Positions 43,539 through 51,125 of a stretch of DNA of 62,891 nt are shown here, piece by piece (within the stretch, counting starts at the first letter, position 1; each line of letters opens with the position of its first letter). The notes under the pieces are model-generated. The model made no database searches and was not told the origin of the DNA. It was given only the letters and a program-made list of their open reading frames with translations. The position numbers were made by a program, and so were the translations under genes. Origin of the DNA: an uncultured Ruminococcus sp. (GTDB taxonomy: Bacteria; Bacillota; Clostridia; Oscillospirales; Ruminococcaceae); the NCBI RefSeq assembly GCF_902762735.1, contig NZ_CACWPP010000007.1, forward strand, positions 1 to 62,891. Reading direction: 5' to 3'.

Positions 43539-44600
43539 ATGCAGTGTGAAAGATGTAATGCTGAGCTGCCGCCCAAAGCCATAGAGTGTCCTAATTGCGG
43601 CGCACCTGCTCCGCAGAATATCGAAGGCTTTGAAAATACCATGGAGATCCAGCACATACTGAAGACCATCATGGAAAAACATGGCAGCATACTTATCAAT
43701 GACCCGACCCAGTTCGTGTCGATGCTGAATGATTACTTGGCAGCATACGACAAGGAACGCAGACTGCTGGTAAATGCTATGAGAGCGGGCGTTCTCAAAA
43801 ACATGGTCAAGGAAGAAAAGACCAACAGGGAATATGCTCTGCTGAGTGCGAAAAGCTATATGATAAATGAGCTGTTCGTGTCGGAAAATGCAGCGGAATT
43901 CGTGCTGGCATGCTTCACATATACGCTGGGCTGGCCCTACGATTCTTCCATGTCGAAGAATAAAGAGCCTGAAAAGCCCGCAGAACCCGTTGAGGAAGAG
44001 AAGAAGCCCGAGACACCAAAGCTCAGACCTGATACGAAAATATTCAAGTCGTCAGATGCCACAAGGCACAGACTGGCAAGAAATATCACGATCCCCGAAG
44101 GCTTCACCAAGATAGACAGCTTCTGCTTTGACAGATTCAACTTTATGAGGTCGATAAAGCTGCCATCTACGATGATAGCTATCGGAGACTATGCATTCTC
44201 CGAATGTAAAAATCTGAAAGGCGTTGAAATGCCCGAAAGCCTCAGGGTCATCGAGCAGGGCGCGTTCAGCCAGTGCGGCAAGCTGGCGATGATAAAAATA
44301 CCGAGAGGTATACTGGAAATACCGGATAATACCTTTGAGTTCTGCGCTAATCTCAGCGTGGTAGATATACCGAATACTGTCAGCAGCATCGGCGTTGAGG
44401 CTTTCTCGGGGTGTGAAAAACTCGAAAAGCTGTTCCTGCCCGACAGTGTCAAGTTCATCGACAAAAATGCTTTTTCTTATTGCCCGCAGCTTACTATCCG
44501 CTGCTACGAAAACTCATATGTGCATAAGTATTGCCTTACTTATAACATTGACTTTGAAACAGTGCAGATAGGCGTGGGTCTGAAGCAGAAGCCAATATAA
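43539..44600 (+). CDS. Zinc-ribbon plus BspA-type leucine-rich-repeat protein
   Basis: 353 aa, first gene of the six-gene operon. The N-terminal zinc ribbon is CERCNAELPPKAIECPNCG (about 3-21), followed by a helical region and an acidic linker with EPVEEEKKPE. Five or six LRR_5 repeats occupy about 190-340 (SIKLPSTMIAIGDYAFSECK, GVEMPESLRVIEQGAFSQCG and so on). There is no signal peptide, so unlike most BspA-type proteins it should be cytoplasmic. A scaffold role for the kinase/phosphatase pair is inferred. The ribosome-binding site is AGGAGAG. Confidence 0.8.
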   Translation: MQCERCNAELPPKAIECPNCGAPAPQNIEGFENTMEIQHILKTIMEKHGSILINDPTQFVSMLNDYLAAYDKERRLLVNAMRAGVLKNMVKEEKTNREYALLSAKSYMINELFVSENAAEFVLACFTYTLGWPYDSSMSKNKEPEKPAEPVEEEKKPETPKLRPDTKIFKSSDATRHRLARNITIPEGFTKIDSFCFDRFNFMRSIKLPSTMIAIGDYAFSECKNLKGVEMPESLRVIEQGAFSQCGKLAMIKIPRGILEIPDNTFEFCANLSVVDIPNTVSSIGVEAFSGCEKLEKLFLPDSVKFIDKNAFSYCPQLTIRCYENSYVHKYCLTYNIDFETVQIGVGLKQKPI

Positions 44601-44623
44601 GGAAGTAATGGAGGAAGTAGCAG

Positions 44624-45967
44624 ATGGTAGAATTAAAGATCGGCCAGGAGGTCGAGATGGAATTCGGAGGGAGAGCGAAAGTCCTCAAGGTCATCGGCAG
44701 CGGTGGTCAGGGTATCGTTTACCTCGTAGAATTCAATTCCCAGAAATGGGCGCTGAAATGGTATGATATTGATAAGATCAAGCGTCCGAAGGAATTCAGG
44801 CAGAATATCAAGAACAATATACAGGACGGTGCGCCAAGCAATAAGTTCCTGTGGCCTAAATATCTCACAAAGGAAAATGCTGACGGCACTTTCGGCTATA
44901 TCATGGAGCTGAAACCCGAGAGCTTTGACTCTTTCGTGGATATACTCAATACCTACAAGCTGGTCATCGACCCGCTGACAGGCAGGGCGACCAAACAGGC
45001 TGTAAGATTCCAGAGCCTGTATGCTATGGTCACTGCGGTCATAAATATAGCAAATACGTTCAGACAGCTGCACCGCGCAGGCAAGAGCTATCAGGACCTT
45101 AACGACGGTGGTTTCTTCATCAACGTCAATACAGGCGCTGTACTGGTCTGCGACTGCGATAATATCGCGCCCGAAGGCTCGAACTTCGGCATCGGCGGTA
45201 AGCCCGGCTACATGGCACCCGAAGTAGTAAGGGGCATCGCAAAGCCTGATGTGCAGACAGATAAATACTCGCTGGCAGTCGTGCTGTTCAAACTGCTGTT
45301 CAGGGGCGACCCGATGGAGGGCGAAAAGGTCGTTAAGGACGTTTGCCTCACCGAAAGCTCGGAGCTGAGACATTACGGTCAGGACGCTGTGTTCGTTTAC
45401 GACCCCGATAATGCCACGAACAGACCTGTAAGAGGCATTCACGACAACGTTATCAAGTTCTGGAGGATATACCCCAAGTATATCAGAGATGCTTTCATAC
45501 TGTCGTTCACTCAGGGCATCGCAGACCCCAATAAGCGTATAATCGAGAATGAATGGCAGAAGCTGTTCATCAGACTGAGATCTGAGATAATACAGTGCGT
45601 GTGCGGCAGAACTAATTTCACCTCCATGTTCGCTAAGTCCGATGAAAAAACCTTCCGCTGCCCCAAGTGCGGCACGGAGTTCGCAACACTCGGCTTCAGC
45701 AACAGGGAAAACAGAATGCCGCTGTATGTGGGCTGCAAGTTCTATAAGTGCGAGATAGACCCCGATTGCGATGATTTCCTGACAGTTGCGGGTGAGCTGG
45801 TAGAGAATAAACTCAAGCCCGGTGTGCTGGGTATCAAGAACTGCACTGAGGATACATGGAACGCTAAGCTCCCCGACGGCAAGTTCTACCCGATACAGCC
45901 CGGTAAAGGCTTCCCGATATGGAAGGATCTGGAGGTCGATTTCGGAAAAGTTACCGCGAGAATATAA
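44624..45967 (+). CDS. Ser/Thr protein kinase with C-terminal zinc ribbon (TerY-P-type kinase)
   Basis: 447 aa. Kinase elements are present in order: glycine loop GSGGQGIVY (about 26-34), ATP lysine in WALKWY, catalytic loop YQDLNDGGFFIN (the HRD site reads YQD, with the downstream Asn kept), the metal-binding Asp in CDCDN in place of DFG, and MAPEVV for APE. A zinc ribbon follows (CVCGRTNFTSMF ... CPKCG, about 325-352). A final domain has YVGCKFYKCEIDPDCDDF. No transmembrane segment. Kinases of this layout are known partners of TerY-like vWA and PP2C proteins, the next two genes. The GGAGG site is 8 bases before ATG. Confidence 0.88.
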   Translation: MVELKIGQEVEMEFGGRAKVLKVIGSGGQGIVYLVEFNSQKWALKWYDIDKIKRPKEFRQNIKNNIQDGAPSNKFLWPKYLTKENADGTFGYIMELKPESFDSFVDILNTYKLVIDPLTGRATKQAVRFQSLYAMVTAVINIANTFRQLHRAGKSYQDLNDGGFFINVNTGAVLVCDCDNIAPEGSNFGIGGKPGYMAPEVVRGIAKPDVQTDKYSLAVVLFKLLFRGDPMEGEKVVKDVCLTESSELRHYGQDAVFVYDPDNATNRPVRGIHDNVIKFWRIYPKYIRDAFILSFTQGIADPNKRIIENEWQKLFIRLRSEIIQCVCGRTNFTSMFAKSDEKTFRCPKCGTEFATLGFSNRENRMPLYVGCKFYKCEIDPDCDDFLTVAGELVENKLKPGVLGIKNCTEDTWNAKLPDGKFYPIQPGKGFPIWKDLEVDFGKVTARI

Positions 45968-45990
45968 TTTAGGAAAGGGCGAAAAGATTT

Positions 45991-46803
45991 ATGAATAATA
46001 ATAACAATGAGGTTAAGGAAAACACCACTGTTGATGACCTGCTGGATTTTGATGATGATGATCCCCTCGGCGCTACGGCGGTCTCGAAAAAGAGTCTTGT
46101 AATCTTCTTCCTGATAGATACTTCGGGAAGCATGAAGGGCAAGAAGATGGGTCAGCTGAACACCGTTATGGAAGAGCTGATACCTGAGATAAGAAGAGTC
46201 GGTGAGGCTGATACCGATGTTAAGGTCGCAGTACTGACTTTCGATACAGACGTTAAGTGGATGTATTCAGCTCCTATCTCCATAGAGGAGTTTGAGTGGG
46301 CAAGACTTGGCGCACAGGGCGTTACAAGCATGGGCGCTGCATTCACCGAACTGGCTGCAAGAATGTCGAGAAACAGCTTCCTGAACTCGCCTTCACTGTC
46401 CTTTGCACCCGTAATGTTCCTTATGACAGACGGTTATCCTTCTGATGACTATAAGGCAGGTCTGAAGGCACTTCAGGCCAACAGCTGGTACAAGTTCGGT
46501 CTTAAGGCTGCGCTGGGTATCGGTGATGAGGCGAATGACGATATGCTGGAAGAGTTCACAGGCTCTAAGGACACTGTTGTTCACGCTTACACAGGCGGAC
46601 AGCTGGCTGCGATGATAAAGATAATCGCAGTAACAGCTTCCCAGATAGGAAGTAAGTCAATGACACTTTCCGACGAAACTAACGAAGAGCTAAGCGATGA
46701 GGACGTATTCGCAGCTAAGCAGAAGATGCTGGGTCAGCAGATCCAGGAACTGGTCGGCGACCAGACCGATGCAGGCGACGTTCCTTACGATACGGGCTGG
46801 TAA
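45991..46803 (+). CDS. TerY-like von Willebrand factor A protein
   Basis: 270 aa, cytoplasmic. After an Asn- and Asp-rich N-terminus (DDLLDFDDDDPLG) the vWA fold carries an intact MIDAS: DTSGSMKG (about 43-50), the Thr in GVTSMGAAF, and LMTDGYPSDD. The closest named family is TerY of tellurite-resistance systems. It would bind a divalent metal and possibly a protein partner phosphorylated by the upstream kinase. The gap to the kinase is 23 bp. Confidence 0.88.
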   Translation: MNNNNNEVKENTTVDDLLDFDDDDPLGATAVSKKSLVIFFLIDTSGSMKGKKMGQLNTVMEELIPEIRRVGEADTDVKVAVLTFDTDVKWMYSAPISIEEFEWARLGAQGVTSMGAAFTELAARMSRNSFLNSPSLSFAPVMFLMTDGYPSDDYKAGLKALQANSWYKFGLKAALGIGDEANDDMLEEFTGSKDTVVHAYTGGQLAAMIKIIAVTASQIGSKSMTLSDETNEELSDEDVFAAKQKMLGQQIQELVGDQTDAGDVPYDTGW

Positions 46804-46836
46804 ATCGTAAGATGTCGGAAGGAGTGTTGGAAGAAA

Positions 46837-47742
46837 ATGTCTTTTAATGGCTTTAGCCACTCGGTAATGGGTGCCAGCCACGTGGCAAAAGGAATAGTGT
46901 GCCAGGACAGCTCGGCGCACAAGATAACCGACCGTTATGCTATTGCTGTGGTGGCGGACGGTCACGGAAGTAAAAAACACTTCCGCAGCAATATAGGCTC
47001 GCAGTGCGCTGTTGAAGCCACTATCGAGACGATCGACAGGTTTTATGAGGACCCTGATGCGTTTGAGAAAAATCTGCCGAAAAATCACAAAATGATAATC
47101 AGAAATATCGAAAGACAGATAATCGCGGCGTGGAACACCAAAGTGATGAAGCATCTTGAGGAAAATCCTGTTACAGTTGTTGAGAAGAAGCCTTTCACAC
47201 AGGAGGAATTTGAGGCGATAAACCCTGAATCTTACTATGGCACTACGCTGATCGCGGCAGTGGCAGGCAGGGGATTTACTTTCGGCGTGCAGATAGGCGA
47301 CGGCAGTTTCGTGGCTATTTTTGAGGACGGTGAGGCTGTTATGCCGATGGAGTATGAAGAGGCTAATCCCGCAAACATAACTTCGTCGATGTGCAACGCC
47401 AACGCCGCTTCGATGTTCGAGAGCTTCTATGTAGATGACAAGCGCCTTATAGCGCTGTTCTCCTCGACTGACGGGCTTTATACGTCTTTCGGCAGTGAGT
47501 ATGATTTCAGAGATTATCATGTAATACTCGCATCGCAGGTAAATTCGCCCTCGCTGGAAGCGTCTGTGGTGAAAAACATAACAAAGAGGTCGCATTTCGG
47601 TACAGAAGATGATATATCGCTGGCATGCGTTTACGATGTTGAGTTTGCTCAGGAAAAAGTTGATCTGCTCAAGGAAATGATCGAGCGCAATAAGAAGCTC
47701 GCCGCTGAAAGAAAAGCACGGCTTCATACTGCGAATTTCTGA
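46837..47742 (+). CDS. PP2C-type protein phosphatase
   Basis: 301 aa. PP2C motifs: metal-binding Asp in CQDSS (about 24-28), VVADGHGSKKHFRSNIGS (about 39-56), YGTTLIAAV, and SSTDGLYTSF near 209, with DDISLACVY at the end. All metal-ligand Asp residues are in place. Probably reverses phosphorylation by the kinase at 44624. No membrane anchor. Third member of the kinase/vWA/phosphatase triad; ribosome-binding site GGAAGGAG. Confidence 0.9.
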   Translation: MSFNGFSHSVMGASHVAKGIVCQDSSAHKITDRYAIAVVADGHGSKKHFRSNIGSQCAVEATIETIDRFYEDPDAFEKNLPKNHKMIIRNIERQIIAAWNTKVMKHLEENPVTVVEKKPFTQEEFEAINPESYYGTTLIAAVAGRGFTFGVQIGDGSFVAIFEDGEAVMPMEYEEANPANITSSMCNANAASMFESFYVDDKRLIALFSSTDGLYTSFGSEYDFRDYHVILASQVNSPSLEASVVKNITKRSHFGTEDDISLACVYDVEFAQEKVDLLKEMIERNKKLAAERKARLHTANF

Positions 47743-47787
47743 TCGCGTTGGGCATAAATTGGAAAATTGTATAATGGGGTGTTTAAA

Positions 47788-48783
47788 ATGGAAAAGAAAA
47801 AGGATAATAAAAGTATTATCATTATAATTGTTTGTATATTCATTTATCTGGGATGCAGCTTCTTGCAGACAAGAATATCCAGTCCCGGTGCTGCGGCACA
47901 GCAGGCTGCGCAGCAGGCAGGTCAGTCAGCACAGGCAGCACAGCGTGCAGGCGCTGCTGCCGGCAACAACCCGATGGCGGGCGTAATAGTACAGATACAG
48001 GTCGTTGTAACAGTCGTTCTGACACTGTTTGCTAAGAAAAAAGGCTTTATAACCGCTATGATACTCAATGGTATCAATGCTTCTTATCTGCTGATCGTAC
48101 ATATGATAATCAACGGCAGTAAAAAGTCGATGCCGGGCTTTATCGCGGTGCTGATCTCGATGGGTATCTCGACGATAATCTACATTTATACGAGCAGGAA
48201 CGATAAGATAACAGATGAGCTGAAAGAGAGCTATCAGGAAGCTATCGCTAAGAACCGCATCATCGAAGAGCAGGACGAGACCCTCAAGTATATGGCATAT
48301 TATGACAAGCTGACAGGTATGCCCAACAGAGAGAATTTCATGGAGCGCCTTGAAAAGCAGATCAAACAGAGCGGTGACTGCGTAATGATCTACATAGATC
48401 TGGACGATTTCAGACGCATCAACGATAACTTCGGTCATGCAATAGGCGATGAACTGCTGAAGCAGTACGCTGACAAGATCAAGACCTACTGCGGCGGCAA
48501 CACTTTTGCGGCTAAGATAGGCGGCGATGAGTTCGGCATAATCCTTGGCAACGGCATGACTAATGAGGCTATATTCAAGTATGCAACAGGTATCAGCGGC
48601 ATATTCAGTGAGCCTATATCTATGGGCGGCAACGTTTATACAGTAGCTGCAAGCTATGGTGTTGCCAGCTTCCCTGAGAATGCCATGACAGCAGATGACC
48701 TGTTCAGATGTGCTGAGACTGCGATGTTCAACGCTAAGGAAAGCGGTAAGAACCAGCTTTGCTTCTACACAAGACAGGGCTAA
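47788..48783 (+). CDS. Membrane-bound diguanylate cyclase (GGDEF)
   Basis: 331 aa from ATG 47788. The first helix (about 8-28) is followed by a Gln/Ala-rich stretch (AAAQQAAQQAGQSAQAAQRA, about 35-54), then three more hydrophobic segments to about residue 140. A short coiled coil leads to the GGDEF domain: YYDKLTGMPNRENFMERLEK, IYIDLDDFRRINDNFGHAIG and an intact IGGDEFGI (about 251-258). No RxxD inhibitory site is seen just before it. It makes c-di-GMP, which links the phosphorylation triad to a second messenger. Gap to the phosphatase 45 bp. Confidence 0.88.
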   Translation: MEKKKDNKSIIIIIVCIFIYLGCSFLQTRISSPGAAAQQAAQQAGQSAQAAQRAGAAAGNNPMAGVIVQIQVVVTVVLTLFAKKKGFITAMILNGINASYLLIVHMIINGSKKSMPGFIAVLISMGISTIIYIYTSRNDKITDELKESYQEAIAKNRIIEEQDETLKYMAYYDKLTGMPNRENFMERLEKQIKQSGDCVMIYIDLDDFRRINDNFGHAIGDELLKQYADKIKTYCGGNTFAAKIGGDEFGIILGNGMTNEAIFKYATGISGIFSEPISMGGNVYTVAASYGVASFPENAMTADDLFRCAETAMFNAKESGKNQLCFYTRQG

Positions 48784-48809
48784 GACCCGATTCATTGGAA
48801 AGGTAATTG

Positions 48810-50249
48810 GTGTTTGGTATGGAAATAAACGAGCTTTATAATCTGGCTAAACAGTATGCAGATATGATAATGCAGAGCAAGCCTGAGTATATTTCCGAGA
48901 GCGATTCAGCTGTATGCGTTATTGTTGACAAAGATGAACAGCCTATAACAGGTGTTACAACTGTTACAGTAAAAGGCGGTCAGGTCGAAACAGTGCCTGC
49001 TGAAACGGTGGCTGTAAGACGTTTTATAGACAGCGCCGACAGTACTGCTGCCAAGAAGATCGTCACACTTCTTTTCAAGGACGGCAATGTGGTAAATACA
49101 GGAAAAGCAAGTCTTATGATACTGGCGCAGGCAAATCCTGCAAATGGTGACTGCTGTGTGCTTACTTCTCCCGAAGAAGGCACACTGCTCAGGGAGATCG
49201 TCCCTGTGCCTGAGGCTGCACCTGTTGTTGAGAAAGCACCTGAGGTCAAAGCAGCGGCTGAACCGAGTATGATGGATCTGATGGACGGTTTCGACGTTGA
49301 TACCGATACTGAGGAGAAGTCTGCGGCTGATAAGAAGGCAGTTAACGCCGCTGAGAGTGTCGGCGCACCTGCTGAGTTTGCTGATGGTTTCAGCGTAGAT
49401 GAGAGCAATCCTTTCTTTGAGGCTTCTGCTCCCGCAAACGGCGCGGCGGCTGTAAATACGATCGACAACGGCGGTGTCAAGACAATGTTCGACCACCCGA
49501 GCGATGCGACTGCACAGGGCGCGGCAGGTTTCAATATACCTCCGACGATGCAGCAGGGCTACCCAAGACAGGGCATGCAGAGCGGCTATCCCCAGCAGGG
49601 AATGGGCTATCCTCAGCAGGGCGTGCAGAGCGGTTATCCCCAGCAGGGAATGGGCTATCCTCAGCAGGGCATGCAGAGCGGTTATCCCCAGCAGGGAATG
49701 GGCTATCCTCAGCAGGGCATGCAGGGCGGCTATCCCCAGCAGGGAATGGGCTATCCTCAGCAGGGCATGCAGGGCGGCTATCCTCAGCAGGGAATGGGCT
49801 ACCCTCAGCAGGGCATGCAGGGCGGCTATCCCCAGCAGGGAATGGGCTACCCTCAGCAGGGCATGCAGGGCGGCTATCCTCAGCAGGGCATGGGCTTCCA
49901 GCAGCAGCCGATGCAGAACGGTTTTCAGGGCGCAGGTACGACAGTTCGTCCCGCTGTTAATAATGGCGGCGTAGTTTCTACCATGATGAAGATGCCTGGC
50001 GTTGGACAGACTTCGATACAGGTAGGCGATATTTCATCGAGACAGGCTGTAAGCCAGAGCATCAAGTCCATCAGCACCGATGAGCTGCGCAGACCATCAA
50101 CATTCGCCTCGACGATTGATGATGATGACGAAGATGAAGAAGAAGTGCCAATGACTCTGGATGAAATGAGGAAACTGGCTAAGCAGAAGAAAAAGAACGC
50201 CAAAGTAAACTCGAATTTCAAGAAGAAGATGAGAGATTCAGGCTTCTGA
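48810..50249 (+). CDS. Protein with possible deaminase-like N-terminal domain and YPQQGM repeats
   Basis: 479 aa. Starts TTG 48807, GTG 48810 and ATG 48819 are all possible; GTG has the best spacing to AAAGG. Residues about 1-130 are compact: [33 protein letters not shown] and [11 protein letters not shown] line up loosely with cytidine-deaminase strands and its (C/H)AE helix, but the Cys pair of the zinc site is not convincing ([10 protein letters not shown]). An acidic linker follows, then about seven copies of a 16-residue [15 protein letters not shown](S/G) repeat (about 250-365). The C-terminus is acidic then basic ([27 protein letters not shown]). Last gene of the operon. Confidence 0.65.
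   Translation: MFGMEINELYNLAKQYADMIMQSKPEYISESDSAVCVIVDKDEQPITGVTTVTVKGGQVETVPAETVAVRRFIDSADSTAAKKIVTLLFKDGNVVNTGKASLMILAQANPANGDCCVLTSPEEGTLLREIVPVPEAAPVVEKAPEVKAAAEPSMMDLMDGFDVDTDTEEKSAADKKAVNAAESVGAPAEFADGFSVDESNPFFEASAPANGAAAVNTIDNGGVKTMFDHPSDATAQGAAGFNIPPTMQQGYPRQGMQSGYPQQGMGYPQQGVQSGYPQQGMGYPQQGMQSGYPQQGMGYPQQGMQGGYPQQGMGYPQQGMQGGYPQQGMGYPQQGMQGGYPQQGMGYPQQGMQGGYPQQGMGFQQQPMQNGFQGAGTTVRPAVNNGGVVSTMMKMPGVGQTSIQVGDISSRQAVSQSIKSISTDELRRPSTFASTIDDDDEDEEEVPMTLDEMRKLAKQKKKNAKVNSNFKKKMRDSGF
49557..49895 (+). repeat. 48-bp coding tandem repeat (YPQQGM)
   Basis: About seven copies of a 48-bp unit GGCTATCCYCAGCAGGGMAT ... CAGCAGGGCATGCAG(A/G)GC. The copies differ mainly at third codon positions, so the repeat is maintained at protein level. 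It encodes [15 protein letters not shown](S/G). Confidence 0.9.
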
Positions 50250-50258
50250 TATAATGAA

Positions 50259-50293
50259 AATGCCGTTGGAGATCATTCCAACGGCATTTTTTG
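50259..50293 (+). terminator. Terminator of the kinase/phosphatase operon
   Basis: Stem AATGCCGTTGGA / TTCCAACGGCATT with a short loop, followed by a T-run, 10 bp after the last stop codon. Confidence 0.92.
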
Positions 50294-50320
50294 TTATGCG
50301 TATTGTTAGCTGAATATATG

Positions 50321-50353
50321 AAAAAGACCATGCACCGAGCGATGCATGGTCTT
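50321..50353 (-). terminator. Terminator after the 176-aa membrane protein gene
   Basis: On the minus strand, stem GACCATGCATCG / CGGTGCATGGTC followed by TTTTTC. Confidence 0.85.
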
Positions 50354-50357
50354 GAAT

Positions 50358-50888
50358 TTACTTGAATTGTACGCCCCAGTCAGAACTGATCTTACTGTAT
50401 AGATCAAGTTTGACCTTGTTTTTCTGCCAACGGAAGAACCATGTCATACCGCCGACAACAGCCAGCGAACCAACAGCAGCAATAATGATGCCGACAACAC
50501 CCTTAACTACGAAAATACCGAGTGCGGCAAATATCAGCACACCAACAATAATGATAGGCAGTGCAAAAGTAACAAAACTCCTGTCAGTTACCTTGATATA
50601 GTTCTGTATCTCTTTGAGATCAAATGACTCATAATGTCTTGCAATAAAGTTGTCGGGTCTTGCCCACTTGCAGAACTCATTTATGCTTCCGAATCTGGCA
50701 GCGTAATCTCTGAAAGAATAGCCCTTGCCAACATCGGTAACACGGTAGTCAACAACTATACCGTCTTTTTTCTTTGTGGCATTCAGCACATGTATGATGC
50801 TGCCCGGCTCAGCCTGCGCCTTCATCTGTTTAGTTACAAGAAACTTTCTGTCGATCGCTTCATCTATACTGTTGAGCATATATGTCAT
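50358..50888 (-). CDS. Membrane protein with N-terminal soluble domain
   Basis: 176 aa. Residues 1-100 are soluble (NSIDEAIDRKFLVTKQMKAQ ... FRDYAARFGSINEFCKWARP). Two hydrophobic helices follow (about 107-128 and 130-150), and a basic tail ends DLYSKISSDWGVQF. Not recognised. It is convergent with the kinase operon, with its own promoter (50974-51002) and terminator. Confidence 0.6.
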   Translation of the reverse strand: MTYMLNSIDEAIDRKFLVTKQMKAQAEPGSIIHVLNATKKKDGIVVDYRVTDVGKGYSFRDYAARFGSINEFCKWARPDNFIARHYESFDLKEIQNYIKVTDRSFVTFALPIIIVGVLIFAALGIFVVKGVVGIIIAAVGSLAVVGGMTWFFRWQKNKVKLDLYSKISSDWGVQFK

Positions 50889-50973
50889 AACTATCTTCCT
50901 TCCCTGATCATATACTTACTATAAATCACATGGCATCAGCCACGATATACACTGTATACATATCCACAAATAT

Positions 50974-51002
50974 ATTATAGCATATTATTTTCAAAAATGC
51001 AA
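50974..51002 (-). promoter_or_regulatory. Sigma-A promoter for the 176-aa gene
   Basis: Minus strand TTGCAT (50997-51002), 17-bp spacer ending ATGC, TATAAT (50974-50979). Confidence 0.75.
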
Positions 51003-51081
51003 GCAATTTTGAAAATTTTTCACAAAAAACTGAATATATTATTGTTCACAAAAATACAGGAACATGTGAATATCTTAAACA

Positions 51082-51111
51082 GCGAAAAGGCACTGCACAA
51101 GTGCCTTTCGC
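51082..51111 (-). terminator. Hairpin after the CE2-like esterase gene
   Basis: Minus strand stem CGAAAGGCACT / AGTGCCTTTTCG with a TGTGC loop; the T's are partly in the stem, so it is a weaker terminator than the others. Confidence 0.65.
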
Positions 51112-51125
51112 AAAGTATATATCAG

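Noticed and set aside
49557-49895. Possible CRISPR array
   Set aside because: Units are contiguous with no unique spacers and they encode protein.
49474-49974. Alternative frame with repeated [13 protein letters not shown]-like peptide
   Set aside because: A by-product of the 48-bp repeat; the YPQQGM frame is continuous with the full gene and shows third-position variation.
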